Made by a program: the position numbers and the translations under genes. The notes beneath the pieces are model-generated. The model had not been told where the DNA came from. It searched no databases and saw only the letters and a list, made by a program, of their open reading frames with translations. A DNA stretch of 60,225 nucleotides from Stenotrophomonas maltophilia (lineage in GTDB: Bacteria > Pseudomonadota > Gammaproteobacteria > Xanthomonadales > Xanthomonadaceae). Numbering within the stretch: position 1 is the first letter of the stretch; each line of letters starts with the position of its first letter. The DNA is taken from positions 1 to 60,225 of the forward strand of contig DEZI01000004.1 in NCBI GenBank assembly GCA_002364755.1, in the 5' to 3' direction. Positions 8,701-15,728 of this stretch are shown here, piece by piece.

Positions 8701-10504
8701 CAACATCCAAGGTGGCACGCAGAACACAGTCGGTGACGCACTGTCGGCACTCGACAGCGCCGTGGTCGCGGCGGACAGCCGTGTAGACAACCTCGAAGGC
8801 AAGCTGCGCTCCACATTCCACGATGGCCCGTCGGTGCGCGCCGATGGTCTGAACCAACTGGCGCTTGCAGGCACCCACGGCTCGGTGCTGACCAACCTGG
8901 CCGATGGGCGCATTGCCGCAGGCAGCCGTGATGCGGTGACCGGTAGCCAGTTGTTCGAGGCGAAGGAGGAGATTGCCCGTAATCGCAATGATCTGAACGA
9001 CCTGCGGGGTGAGCGTGATGGACTGCTGTCGCGCGGGCTGATGGCTGCGGAGCAGGGCAGCGTGATCGACTACGGCGGCGCGCGATTGACGGGTGTTGCT
9101 GATGGAGTGATCTCTGCGGAAAGCCGCGATGTGGTCAACGGCCGGCAGCTCTTTGAATTTGACGGCCGCTTGATGGGAATAGAGAGTGAGCGTCGCTTCT
9201 TCAAGATCGGAACGGACGAGTACAGCGAGAACGCCTATGCCGGTTTGATCGGCGTTGCCATAGGGGAATCTGCAGAGGCATCCCGTTCGGGCGAGGGCGG
9301 GGTCGCCGTCGGTGGTTTTGCTAGAGCGCAAGGTACTAATTCTGTGGCTTTGGGGCGTGGCTCCCGAGTTATCCAAGCTGCAACCAACGGCTTCGCACTT
9401 GGCGCGAGCTCTCGTGTTGATGCGGAGGGTGGGCTGGCTGTGGGTGCAAACTCTCGGGTTCTGGCTGGAGCGAAAGGCAGTATTGCACTTGGAGAGGGTT
9501 CCATCGCAGATGTAAGCGGCACAATCTCTGTTGGTGGTGACGGCATCCAACGCCGCATGGTAAACGTAGCCAACGGCCGCAACGCCAACGACGCCACCAC
9601 CGTAGGCCAGCTCCGCAGCGCTCTCGCCACGCTCGGCGGCGACATCGACGCCAACGGCAACATCATCAGTCCCAACTTCAACGTCCAGGGCGGCCAGCAG
9701 TCCACCCTCAACGAAGCCCTGTCCACCATCGACGCCGCCGTCGTCACCAACACCACCCGCACCAACCGCGTCGAATCCCAGCTCAACGCCGTCTTCCAGG
9801 ACAGCCCCACCGTCCGCAACGACGGCCTGAACCAGCTCACCTTCGCCGGTGCCAACGGCATGGTGCTGTCCAACGTCGCCAATGGTGCCATCGCCGCCGG
9901 CAGCCGCGATGCAGTCAACGGTGGCCAGCTGCATTCCATGCAGCAGCAGCTCAACGGCCGCATGGATGGCCTGGAAAACCGCATCGACAGCCAGCCGCAG
10001 TCGCGTGCAATGACCGTGGCCTCGGCCGACGCCGGTAGGCCGGCTGCCGATGACGCGCCGCCGTCCACCGGGGGCAACCCGCCGCTGGCCGATGCAGGCA
10101 ACGCGCCGAAGTCCGCACCGCAGCCGCAGGCCGGTGCGCCCAAGCCGGAATCACCCACGCCGCAGGTGGACACCGCCGAGCTGGAAAAGATGCTGGCCCG
10201 CGCCAACGAGTACAGCGATGGCATCTCCCGCGAGGTGGACCGCCGCCTGGACAAGATGGACAAGCGCTTCAACCGGATGGCGGCCATGACGAGCGCACAG
10301 AGCGCGATGGCCATGAACACTGCCGGCCTGAATACCTACAACCGCCTGGGCGCGGGCGTGGGCTACAGCGAGGGCGAATCGGCCATGGCCGTGGGCTATC
10401 AGCGCGTGTTGAACGACAAGGGCTCAGCCACCTTCAGCCTCAATGGTGCCTTCACCAACAGTGGTGAACGCAGCATGGGCGTGGGCGTGGGCATCGGCTG
10501 GTAA
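5747..10504 (+). CDS. trimeric autotransporter adhesin (YadA/Hia/UspA family)
   Basis: This 1585-residue type Vc adhesin begins with an extended signal peptide (MNKIYRRLWSTARQCWVVAS, then a hydrophobic core ending ALAA). GAGGAA lies just upstream of the ATG. The passenger carries long runs of YadA-type head repeats (AIALG, AVGxxA) from about residue 100, each head block ending in a neck (KIVNVADGTV, ADAVTGRQL). Stalk segments follow, then a Pro-rich linker at about residues 1425-1470 and a C-terminal anchor ending FSLNGAFTNSGERSMGVGVGIGW, with the terminal aromatic residue typical of BAM substrates. Two head modules (about 8190-8560 and 9170-9540) are clearly AT-richer than the rest and are paralogous to each other. 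It probably mediates binding to surfaces or hosts and autoaggregation. Confidence 0.93.
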   Translation: MNKIYRRLWSTARQCWVVASELSAPRGKASQAVAATLLAVSALAASPSALAAAQEGEDEAAFDNTQLAWALQAAFGARIISASSAVPSAVGALSKVHTQLALTTDDNYRDATVSGNHLVVLGSRSTLSGNQSVAYGSYITSQGDNNTAIGFGVQITGGGYATGVGSGAVAHGIGTTAIGNRAIAQTENSIAVGSGSATAAGAGVSRIAIGGDAYAGSSGYTGAIALGGASRAEYDGVAVGHAAKVTASKAQALGRNATATAEGAMALGADARATGNSGIALGRDAQALGRQSFALGQSARADGWASLAMGAGARSRAEGGLAFGYEAQISNADAKKSVALGEKANASHANAVALGAGSVTTGVNQISVGTSSSRRKIVNVADGTVSASSADAVTGRQLFATDQKLDAAGRALATGNVIDANKRASASGNLALAVGQSANANGVAALAVGHMAVARGGNAIAIGSASDATAEFAVALGGNAEAAHRNSVALGEKSVTTGAQQVSVGNATMKRKIVNVADGTVGAGSSDAVTGSQLHATETRVTTNRNAATAAQASANQALSDTRLLNGLLGQTAVGGSVRLGAENTGTVLDVSNKANVNRKVSGVADGALTTASTDAVNGKQLLDTNNSVTTAQNTATIAQNTATSARTTAESAVAKADVLGGLVGQVAANGNIRLGAENTGGLIDVANKNGGNRRISNVAEGTVSNGSADAVTGHQLYTTNNIVRVQGETLAAYGVQLSHHDGRIAGNLDELQKLRAEFEDFDPDLDGVVKFDAGGNIDVGGGRVTGIAAGDISSAGSADAVNGGQLFSTNQRVSELERESRLAAFGAEAGAEDAESGNFGVAIGNGAQAALKTDGGTAIGSFSSALGENSVAVGRGALVEEAATLGFALGTAAKVQGAQGVALGTYARVENAATGSVALGAYSEASERDVVSVGNQTNKRKIVNMARGGRADDGATVGQISDTLSLLGGGAVVNSSGDVIAPTYNIQGGTQNTVGDALSALDSAVVAADSRVDNLEGKLRSTFHDGPSVRADGLNQLALAGTHGSVLTNLADGRIAAGSRDAVTGSQLFEAKEEIARNRNDLNDLRGERDGLLSRGLMAAEQGSVIDYGGARLTGVADGVISAESRDVVNGRQLFEFDGRLMGIESERRFFKIGTDEYSENAYAGLIGVAIGESAEASRSGEGGVAVGGFARAQGTNSVALGRGSRVIQAATNGFALGASSRVDAEGGLAVGANSRVLAGAKGSIALGEGSIADVSGTISVGGDGIQRRMVNVANGRNANDATTVGQLRSALATLGGDIDANGNIISPNFNVQGGQQSTLNEALSTIDAAVVTNTTRTNRVESQLNAVFQDSPTVRNDGLNQLTFAGANGMVLSNVANGAIAAGSRDAVNGGQLHSMQQQLNGRMDGLENRIDSQPQSRAMTVASADAGRPAADDAPPSTGGNPPLADAGNAPKSAPQPQAGAPKPESPTPQVDTAELEKMLARANEYSDGISREVDRRLDKMDKRFNRMAAMTSAQSAMAMNTAGLNTYNRLGAGVGYSEGESAMAVGYQRVLNDKGSATFSLNGAFTNSGERSMGVGVGIGW

Positions 10505-10512
10505 GCCGTGCA

Positions 10513-10554
10513 GCCCCGGCGTGGCGCGCAGAACCAGGCCCCTCGCGCCGGGGC
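10513..10554 (+). terminator. hairpin after the autotransporter gene, possible terminator
   Basis: GCCCCGGCG at 10513-10521 pairs with CGCCGGGGC at 10546-10554. There is no T-run after it, so termination would be weak or Rho-assisted. The hairpin lies 8 nt past the adhesin stop and 19 nt before the next start. Confidence 0.45.
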
Positions 10555-10573
10555 ACTTCAACGGGAGATGGCG

Positions 10574-11311
10574 ATGTACAGCAGGTTCAGCAGGTTCATG
10601 ACCTACCGGCGCTTCTATGTATGGCGCGCGCGGTACAACTATGTGGCGCGCAGCATCAACGGGTGGACCTGGGTGTATGCGCTGTTGGTACTGGGGTTGA
10701 TCTATTCCATCTGGATCATCTGGAAGCTGAGCGATCCGCCGGTGCCGCGCGTCCATCCGGAAGCGGCCAGGCTGCAGGTGCAGAGCATGGGGGAGCAGGC
10801 GGCACACCACGTCGCGGTGGCGATGGATGGCGGCGGGACGCGGGGAACGCCGTACACCTCGGCCACGCAGCTGCGTGACGCCGCGCGGCGGTCGATCCGC
10901 GTGCGAGAGGTCTACCTCAGCCAGGAGTCCAGACAGCTGCAGGCGCACATGCTGGCGGATGTGGCCGACTACATCACCGTATCGGGGGTGTGCAAGCCCT
11001 ACCTGTGCTGGCATGTGGGTGAAAACATCGCGGGCCTGCGCCGGGCGCACCAGCGCACGTCGGAACTGGAAGCCGCCCTGCAGCCTGTGCTGGGCATGCG
11101 CGATGGACCCGTACCAAAACTGGGCGGTGAGCTTGAGCGGCTGCAGAGTTCATGGTCGGAGAATTTCCGCGATGTTTCGACGTATGGAATGGCCATGCAT
11201 GACGTGCAGGTCATGCACGAGAAGATGATGGCCGAGTATCCCCAGCGGGCCCCGATGCCATGGCTCTCGCGGTTGATGGACAAGCCGGTGGACCCGACCT
11301 ACATGTTCTGA
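10574..11311 (+). CDS. single-pass inner-membrane protein of unknown function
   Basis: I do not recognise a family for this 245-residue protein. It has a basic aromatic N-terminus (MYSRFSRFMTYRRFYVWRAR), one transmembrane helix at about residues 32-50 (TWVYALLVLGLIYSIWIIW), and a mostly helical C-terminal domain predicted to be periplasmic, with two cysteines close together (VCKPYLCW). GGGAG lies 6 nt before the ATG at 10574; the alternative GTG at 10508 would translate through the hairpin behind the adhesin gene and is less likely. The positive-inside rule puts the N-terminus in the cytoplasm. Its position behind the autotransporter, in the same direction, suggests but does not prove a link with adhesin export or display. 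Confidence 0.6.
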   Translation: MYSRFSRFMTYRRFYVWRARYNYVARSINGWTWVYALLVLGLIYSIWIIWKLSDPPVPRVHPEAARLQVQSMGEQAAHHVAVAMDGGGTRGTPYTSATQLRDAARRSIRVREVYLSQESRQLQAHMLADVADYITVSGVCKPYLCWHVGENIAGLRRAHQRTSELEAALQPVLGMRDGPVPKLGGELERLQSSWSENFRDVSTYGMAMHDVQVMHEKMMAEYPQRAPMPWLSRLMDKPVDPTYMF

Positions 11312-11364
11312 GTTGGTGCTGTAGAGCCGCTGATACAGCCGAGCGTGGGCTCGGCTCCACCAAC
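11312..11364. repeat. SMAG/REP pair between convergent genes
   Basis: A GTAGAGCC half-element at 11321 is followed by GCCGAGCGTGGGCTCGGC, and outer arms GTTGGT (11312-11317) and ACCAAC close the structure. It lies between convergently transcribed genes and may act as a bidirectional terminator. Confidence 0.7.
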
Positions 11365-11371
11365 GCTTTGA

Positions 11372-12700
11372 CTATCCAGCATCGGTGGCGTCGGGCAGCC
11401 ACAGCACGACGGCGGCACCGCCCAGCGCGCTGTCGCCCATGCGTGCATGGCCGCCATGGCGCTCGGCGATTACACGCACCATGGCCAATCCAAGGCCAAA
11501 GCCTCCTGGCTGCTCGCTCAATCGCACGTAAGGTGCAAATACCTGCTCCCGCTGCGAAGGGTGCACCCCGGCTCCGTCGTCTTCCACTGTCAAACGCATG
11601 CCTCCATCGTGCTCGGCGGCGATCACCTGCACCTGACCGCGAGCGTGGCGCACGGCGTTTGCGATCAGGTTTCGTGCGGCCAGCTCCAGCGCGGCGGCAT
11701 TGGCATGGACCTGCAACGCCGCATTGCAGGCAAGCGTGATTGCCGGTACTCCCCCAGCGTATGCAGCGATCGCGGCTTCCAGTACGCCGCGTACCTCCAC
11801 GCGGCTGCGCTCTACAAGGGGCATGCGCCCAAACCGCATGTACTCCACGCTTGCCGCCGTCAGATCCTGCAGCAGCTGCAGATCGGTCTGCAGTTCCCGC
11901 AGCAGCGCGGCTTGCTCCCCCTGCAGCGCTTGCGTGTGCTCATCCATCAGCTGCGCGGTGAACCGCAACCGGGCCAGTGGTGTCCGCAGCTCATGCGCCA
12001 TGGCCTGGCTCATCAGCCGCTGCCCATCCAGCAGGATCCGCAGCTGCTGTGCCAGGTCGGCCATCGCATGCCCCAAGGGCCGCAGCAGTCGCGTGCGCAA
12101 TGCGGGCGTGACATGCTGGAAGGTATTGGCGCGCAGGTGCTGCACGGCCTCGTGGAGCATCCTGACATCGTGCCAGAAGCGGTAGATGAGAAAGTACAGG
12201 GGAAGCGCGATGGCGGCGCCAAGCGTGCTCATCAACGCGATCCAGGACAACTCATCTCCCACGTCGTGGGGGCTGGAGTCGGCGGGTACGTCGCCAAAAT
12301 CGCCCAGTGTCAGCACCGAGGTAGTGCCCGCCAGCCGCTGGTGGCTGTACGCGCCGCCATCAGAGATGACGATCTGGCCGTCCCGCAGACGGTCTGCATC
12401 CTTGCCGGGCAATTGCCTGGCGACGGTTTCCAGCGGTTGCAGATGCAGGGGGTAGGCGAAAAGATGCTGCAGCTTTTCAAGCATCGCCGGCCGCTGTGCA
12501 TCGGGTACCTGCAGAAGGCGTTCTGCCAACAGTGCGTGGCTGCCCTGCACACGATAGTGCAGGGTCGATACGGGGGTGGTGTCCAGCACCCGCTCCCACA
12601 GCAGGGTGCCCGCCAGCAGCAACAGCAACTGGGCGATAAGGAAGGCCATGCAGTAGGGCAGAAACAGCGGCAGGAGGCCACGCGGGCGGCGATACTTCAC
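11372..12700 (-). CDS. sensor histidine kinase, RstB-like
   Basis: This is a membrane-bound sensor kinase of about 442 residues. It has an N-terminal transmembrane helix (PYCMAFLIAQLLLLLAGTLLW), a periplasmic sensor region of about 115 residues, a second helix (LSWIALMSTLGAAIALPLYF), a HAMP-like linker, an H-box MAHELRTPLARLRF with the phospho-accepting His near 236, and an ATPase domain with N (NLIANAVRHA), G1 (EDDGAGV) and G2 (GGFGLGLAM) motifs. Two GTG starts are possible: 12706, or 12700, where GTGA overlaps the response-regulator stop; I chose the latter as typical translational coupling. It should phosphorylate the regulator encoded immediately upstream. The signal is unknown. Confidence 0.9.
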   Translation of the reverse strand: MKYRRPRGLLPLFLPYCMAFLIAQLLLLLAGTLLWERVLDTTPVSTLHYRVQGSHALLAERLLQVPDAQRPAMLEKLQHLFAYPLHLQPLETVARQLPGKDADRLRDGQIVISDGGAYSHQRLAGTTSVLTLGDFGDVPADSSPHDVGDELSWIALMSTLGAAIALPLYFLIYRFWHDVRMLHEAVQHLRANTFQHVTPALRTRLLRPLGHAMADLAQQLRILLDGQRLMSQAMAHELRTPLARLRFTAQLMDEHTQALQGEQAALLRELQTDLQLLQDLTAASVEYMRFGRMPLVERSRVEVRGVLEAAIAAYAGGVPAITLACNAALQVHANAAALELAARNLIANAVRHARGQVQVIAAEHDGGMRLTVEDDGAGVHPSQREQVFAPYVRLSEQPGGFGLGLAMVRVIAERHGGHARMGDSALGGAAVVLWLPDATDAG

Positions 12701-13389
12701 GGCCACGCCGTGGGGTTGAACAGGTAGCCGCGGCCACGGACGGTGCGGATGCGCACTGGCTCGGTTTCCAGATCACCCAGCTTGCGGCGCAGCCGCGATA
12801 TGCGTGCGTCGATTGATCGGTCCATGCCATCGAACCCTATGCCGCGCAGGCCCTTGAACAGCGCATCGCGGTGCATGATGTGGCCCGCGTTGCGGGCGAG
12901 CAGGACCAGCAGGTCGAATTCGGCAGTGGTCATCGCAATTGACTCATCACCAAGGCGCACGCTGCGACTGCCCGGATCGATCTGCAACTGCCCAAAGGAG
13001 AGCAGGTCAGGGCGACTTTCGGCCCCGGCGGCTGTTCTCCGCAGGTGTGCACGCAGTCGAGCCAGCAGCACCGGGGGCTCGATCGGTTTGGTGAAGTAAT
13101 CATCCGCGCCCAGTTCCAGGCCCACTACCTGATGGAGGTCGTCCGCGCGTGCGCTGAAGATGCACAGCAGACCCCGGTAGCTGGCACGCAGGCCACGGCA
13201 GACATCCAGCCCGTCCACGTCGGGCAGGCCCAGATCGAGCAGCACCACGTCGGGTGCCTGTTCCTGGACGTGCCGGAGTGCGCACGCGCCACTCGCCGCG
13301 CGATGGATCTCGAAGCCATGGCTTTGCAGATAACGGGTGATCAGCTCAGCCAGACGATCGTCGTCCTCAACAAGCAATAGACGGTGCAT
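12697..13389 (-). CDS. OmpR-family response regulator, RstA-like
   Basis: The 230-residue protein has a receiver domain with acidic pocket E8-D9-D10, phospho-acceptor D52 (DVVLLDLGLPDVDG) and conserved K101 (YFTKP). A C-terminal winged-helix DNA-binding domain ends RISRLRRKLGDLETEPVRIRTVRGRGYLF. The ATG at 13389 starts the receiver fold correctly; an in-frame extension to 13464 adds a non-homologous tail. No strong Shine-Dalgarno precedes it. It is transcribed with the kinase and away from the 39-codon ORF/asparagine-synthetase-like unit, so the 231-bp divergent region with its palindrome is the obvious candidate target besides autoregulation. Confidence 0.92.
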   Translation of the reverse strand: MHRLLLVEDDDRLAELITRYLQSHGFEIHRAASGACALRHVQEQAPDVVLLDLGLPDVDGLDVCRGLRASYRGLLCIFSARADDLHQVVGLELGADDYFTKPIEPPVLLARLRAHLRRTAAGAESRPDLLSFGQLQIDPGSRSVRLGDESIAMTTAEFDLLVLLARNAGHIMHRDALFKGLRGIGFDGMDRSIDARISRLRRKLGDLETEPVRIRTVRGRGYLFNPTAWP

Positions 13390-13533
13390 GTTTATCAGGA
13401 TGTTTGCAGATGAAGGGCGATGGTAGGCATCTGCACGCAGTGGCGAGACTGCTGAAAGCGTCATTATTGATCGCTGGCAGGGGTGTGTTCAGGCGTGCCT
13501 GCAAGCGTACAAAGCGTCACATCCGCACAAGAG

Positions 13534-13555
13534 ACCGTTACAGCTGCTGTACGGT
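13534..13555. promoter_or_regulatory. inverted repeat in the divergent promoter region, candidate operator
   Basis: TACAG-CTG-CTGTA (13539-13551) is perfect and extends outward as ACCGT...ACGGT with one base missing. It lies between the response regulator start (13389, minus strand) and the short ORF start (13621, plus strand). The GTTACA half resembles part of the described E. coli RstA box. This is a candidate binding site for the adjacent regulator; binding is inferred. Confidence 0.4.
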
Positions 13556-13620
13556 TGCGATGAGGCGACACGCCCGCGCGTGCGCCAAGCTGTGGTCTCC
13601 AAGTCAACGTGGAGTTCCAT

Positions 13621-13740
13621 GTGAAGAGCGTGCTTTCTCCTCTGCCTGCCGCATTGGTTCTGGCGCCACAGCCTGCCGCGGCGGGCGGCAAGCGCTTGTG
13701 TACCTCACAGCTCACCGTGACCTACGGCGACACCTTCTGA
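13621..13740 (+). CDS. 39-codon ORF, candidate precursor peptide or small secreted peptide
   Basis: The open frame starts with GTG preceded by a good Shine-Dalgarno (GTGGAG, 6-nt spacing) and encodes M/V-KSVLSPLPAALVLAPQPAAA, then GG, then KRLCTSQLTVTYGDTF. The first part resembles a short signal peptide or a leader ending in double glycine; the last 16 residues contain one Cys, several Thr and one Asp. It lies 67 bp before the asparagine-synthetase-like gene, in the same direction, with a strong hairpin between them. That layout resembles RiPP precursor plus lactam-synthetase arrangements. It does not match the lasso precursor rule: there is no Asp or Glu at core position 7-9, and no conserved leader YxxP or penultimate Thr. 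It may equally be a chance ORF. Confidence 0.35.
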   Translation: MKSVLSPLPAALVLAPQPAAAGGKRLCTSQLTVTYGDTF

Positions 13741-13744
13741 AGGT

Positions 13745-13782
13745 GCGGTGGGGCGGGCAGCTTCTCTCCCTGCCCGTCCCGC
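13745..13782 (+). promoter_or_regulatory. strong intergenic hairpin between the short ORF and the AsnB-like gene
   Basis: GCGGTGGGGCGGGCAG (13745-13760) can pair with CTGCCCGTCCCGC (13770-13782), allowing one G-U pair. It starts 5 nt after the short ORF's stop and ends 25 nt before the next ATG. Such hairpins often protect or partly terminate precursor-peptide transcripts; function here is inferred. Confidence 0.5.
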
Positions 13783-13807
13783 CCCCGCGATGATGAGGCG
13801 CGAACAC

Positions 13808-15664
13808 ATGAATGGTATTGCAGGCGTCTGGACGCCCTACGCCCGCTCTCTGGCTCCGCAGCAACGTGCCATCAACATGCTGGTGCGCCGGGCTACCGGT
13901 TCTGCGGAGGTATCACGGTGGCAGGATCCGCTGGCGACTGTTGGCATGGCGCAGGGGGAACGGCGAGACAGGGGCAACACTGGCCGGCCAGGCCTGTCGC
14001 CCTGTGGGCGCTATGTGGTGATGGTGGATGGTCTGCTGATGACGCCGGGGGGGCAGGATGCTGGGGCGATGATCAGCGCGCAGGGCGTTGCTGCGGTGCT
14101 GCCGCAACTGCGCGGCGCATACGCGCTGGCCGTGTTCGACATTCATGCGCTTGAACTTTGGCTGGTCCGTGATGCGGCCGGCCAGCACCCGCTCTACTAC
14201 GGGTGGGTGCAGGGCGATTTTGTCTTTGCCACGTCGCTGGACAGGTTGGCCGCAGATCCGCGGTTCCAGCCGGTCATCAACCGGGATGTCGTTGCCCTGT
14301 ACATGCAGCGTGGCTACGTGCCTGCTCCGTATTGTGTGTTTGACGGGATTTTCAAGCTGCGCGCAGGCAATGTGCTGCGCATGGATGCGCGAATGCTGAT
14401 CAGCGGAGACCGCATGCACCATGCCGGTGTCGATCAACGTGCGCTGCTGCCAGTGTTGCCGCCTTCATCTGCGTGCGCAGGCTCTTCATCCAATGACGAG
14501 GAGGCGATCGCTCGACTGGATGCAGGCCTGCACCGCGCAGTGGCAGCAGCATACGAGGCTGGCGCGCGTGCCTGTTTCCTTTCTGGAGGCGTGGACTCTT
14601 CGCTGGTTGCTGCCGCGCTGCAATCCAACTGTGCCTCCCCCATCGATACCTTGTGCGTCGGATTCCACGATGATGCCCACGACGAACGCCCGTGGGCGGC
14701 GGCGGTGGGCAGAGTGCTTGGCGTCAACCATCACCAGGTGCTGTTGTCGGGCGGCATGGTGGCGGACCTGATGCCACAGGTGGCCGACGCATGGAGCGAA
14801 CCGTTCGCCGATGCATCGCAGGTGCCGACGCTGCTTGCCAGCCAGTGGATGGGGGCACGTTGCGGGCTGGCTCTGGCTGGTGACGGCGGCGATGAACTCT
14901 GGCTTGGGCACGGCGCGCATGGCAAGGCCTTGAGAAATGCTGCGCTGGCACGCTGGCTGCCATCGCCCATCCGGCGCATTGCAGGCCACTGTGCGCAACG
15001 CTGCGGCGAGCGGCCCCGGCTGGGCGGCTGGCCAGCCCTGATGGCGAACATCGCCAGTGCCGATATCCGCCATCACTTTCATCTGCGTACGGTACGGTGG
15101 CGGGATGCTTGCCGATTGGTCAAGGGGGCGAGCATGATTCGAACGCCCTACGACGATCCGTACCCCGCGTCGATCCATGCCGACGACGCATTGCAGCTGC
15201 AGCAGCTGGAGGTGTCCATGGAGCTGGCAGAAGGCATCCTCACCAAGACCCACCGCGCAGCACTCCATGCGGGCCTGCAGGTGCACGCGCCTTTGCTTGA
15301 CCCGGAGATCATGGCGCTTTCATGGCAGCTGCCGCGGCATATGAAGTACCGCGATGGCCAGCACAAGTGGCTGCCCAGGCAGGTGCTGTTGCGCTATCTG
15401 CCCGAGGCGCTGGTGCATCGCCCCAAGCGGGGCTTCGGACCGCCGGTGGCCACGTGGTTGCGCGGGCCGCTGCGGCCATGGGCGGACGCCTTGCTGTCGC
15501 CCCCGGCCTTGCAGGCGCATGGGTTGTTTGATGACGCCATCATCGAACGTCTGTGGCGGCAGTTCCAGGCCGGCGAGCGCCGCTGGCATCCGTTGTTGTG
15601 GACGGTATTGATGTTCCAGGCCTGGCACCAGCGGCATGGGGTCGGCCCGATGCACTTCCTGTAA
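13808..15664 (+). CDS. asparagine-synthetase-like amidotransferase lacking the catalytic Cys
   Basis: This 618-residue two-domain protein resembles AsnB. The N-terminal domain begins MNGIAGVW where glutamine-dependent enzymes have MCGIAGVW, so the nucleophilic Cys is Asn. The usual RGPD and NGEIYN motifs are also unrecognisable (GRYVVMVDGLLM instead). The C-terminal synthetase domain is intact: PP-loop FLSGGVDSS at about 257-265, LALAGDGGDELWLGHG, and the HAPLLDPE and RPKRGFGPP motifs. Loss of glutaminase with a retained ATP site is known in beta-lactam synthetase and lasso-peptide cyclases, which activate a carboxylate for intramolecular amide formation; free ammonia is another possibility. 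GAGG lies 9 nt before the ATG at 13808; upstream in-frame starts add a poor tail. No lasso B protein is visible nearby. Confidence 0.8.
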   Translation: MNGIAGVWTPYARSLAPQQRAINMLVRRATGSAEVSRWQDPLATVGMAQGERRDRGNTGRPGLSPCGRYVVMVDGLLMTPGGQDAGAMISAQGVAAVLPQLRGAYALAVFDIHALELWLVRDAAGQHPLYYGWVQGDFVFATSLDRLAADPRFQPVINRDVVALYMQRGYVPAPYCVFDGIFKLRAGNVLRMDARMLISGDRMHHAGVDQRALLPVLPPSSACAGSSSNDEEAIARLDAGLHRAVAAAYEAGARACFLSGGVDSSLVAAALQSNCASPIDTLCVGFHDDAHDERPWAAAVGRVLGVNHHQVLLSGGMVADLMPQVADAWSEPFADASQVPTLLASQWMGARCGLALAGDGGDELWLGHGAHGKALRNAALARWLPSPIRRIAGHCAQRCGERPRLGGWPALMANIASADIRHHFHLRTVRWRDACRLVKGASMIRTPYDDPYPASIHADDALQLQQLEVSMELAEGILTKTHRAALHAGLQVHAPLLDPEIMALSWQLPRHMKYRDGQHKWLPRQVLLRYLPEALVHRPKRGFGPPVATWLRGPLRPWADALLSPPALQAHGLFDDAIIERLWRQFQAGERRWHPLLWTVLMFQAWHQRHGVGPMHFL

Positions 15665-15705
15665 CTCCGAGCGGCATGCTCTGCTCAGGCGCATGCCGTT
15701 GTGAA

Positions 15706-15728
15706 GCCGAGCATGGGCTCGGCTCTAC
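15706..15728 (-). repeat. SMAG element supplying the stop codon of the minus-strand gene
   Basis: On the minus strand the sequence reads GTAGAGCCGAGCCCATGCTCGGC. The TAG of its GTAG head is the stop codon of the gene ending at 15725. Confidence 0.85.

Noticed and set aside
13621..13740. Classical lasso-peptide precursor
   Set aside because: There is no Asp/Glu at core position 7-9, no conserved leader motif or penultimate Thr, and no RRE or B-type protease in the window.
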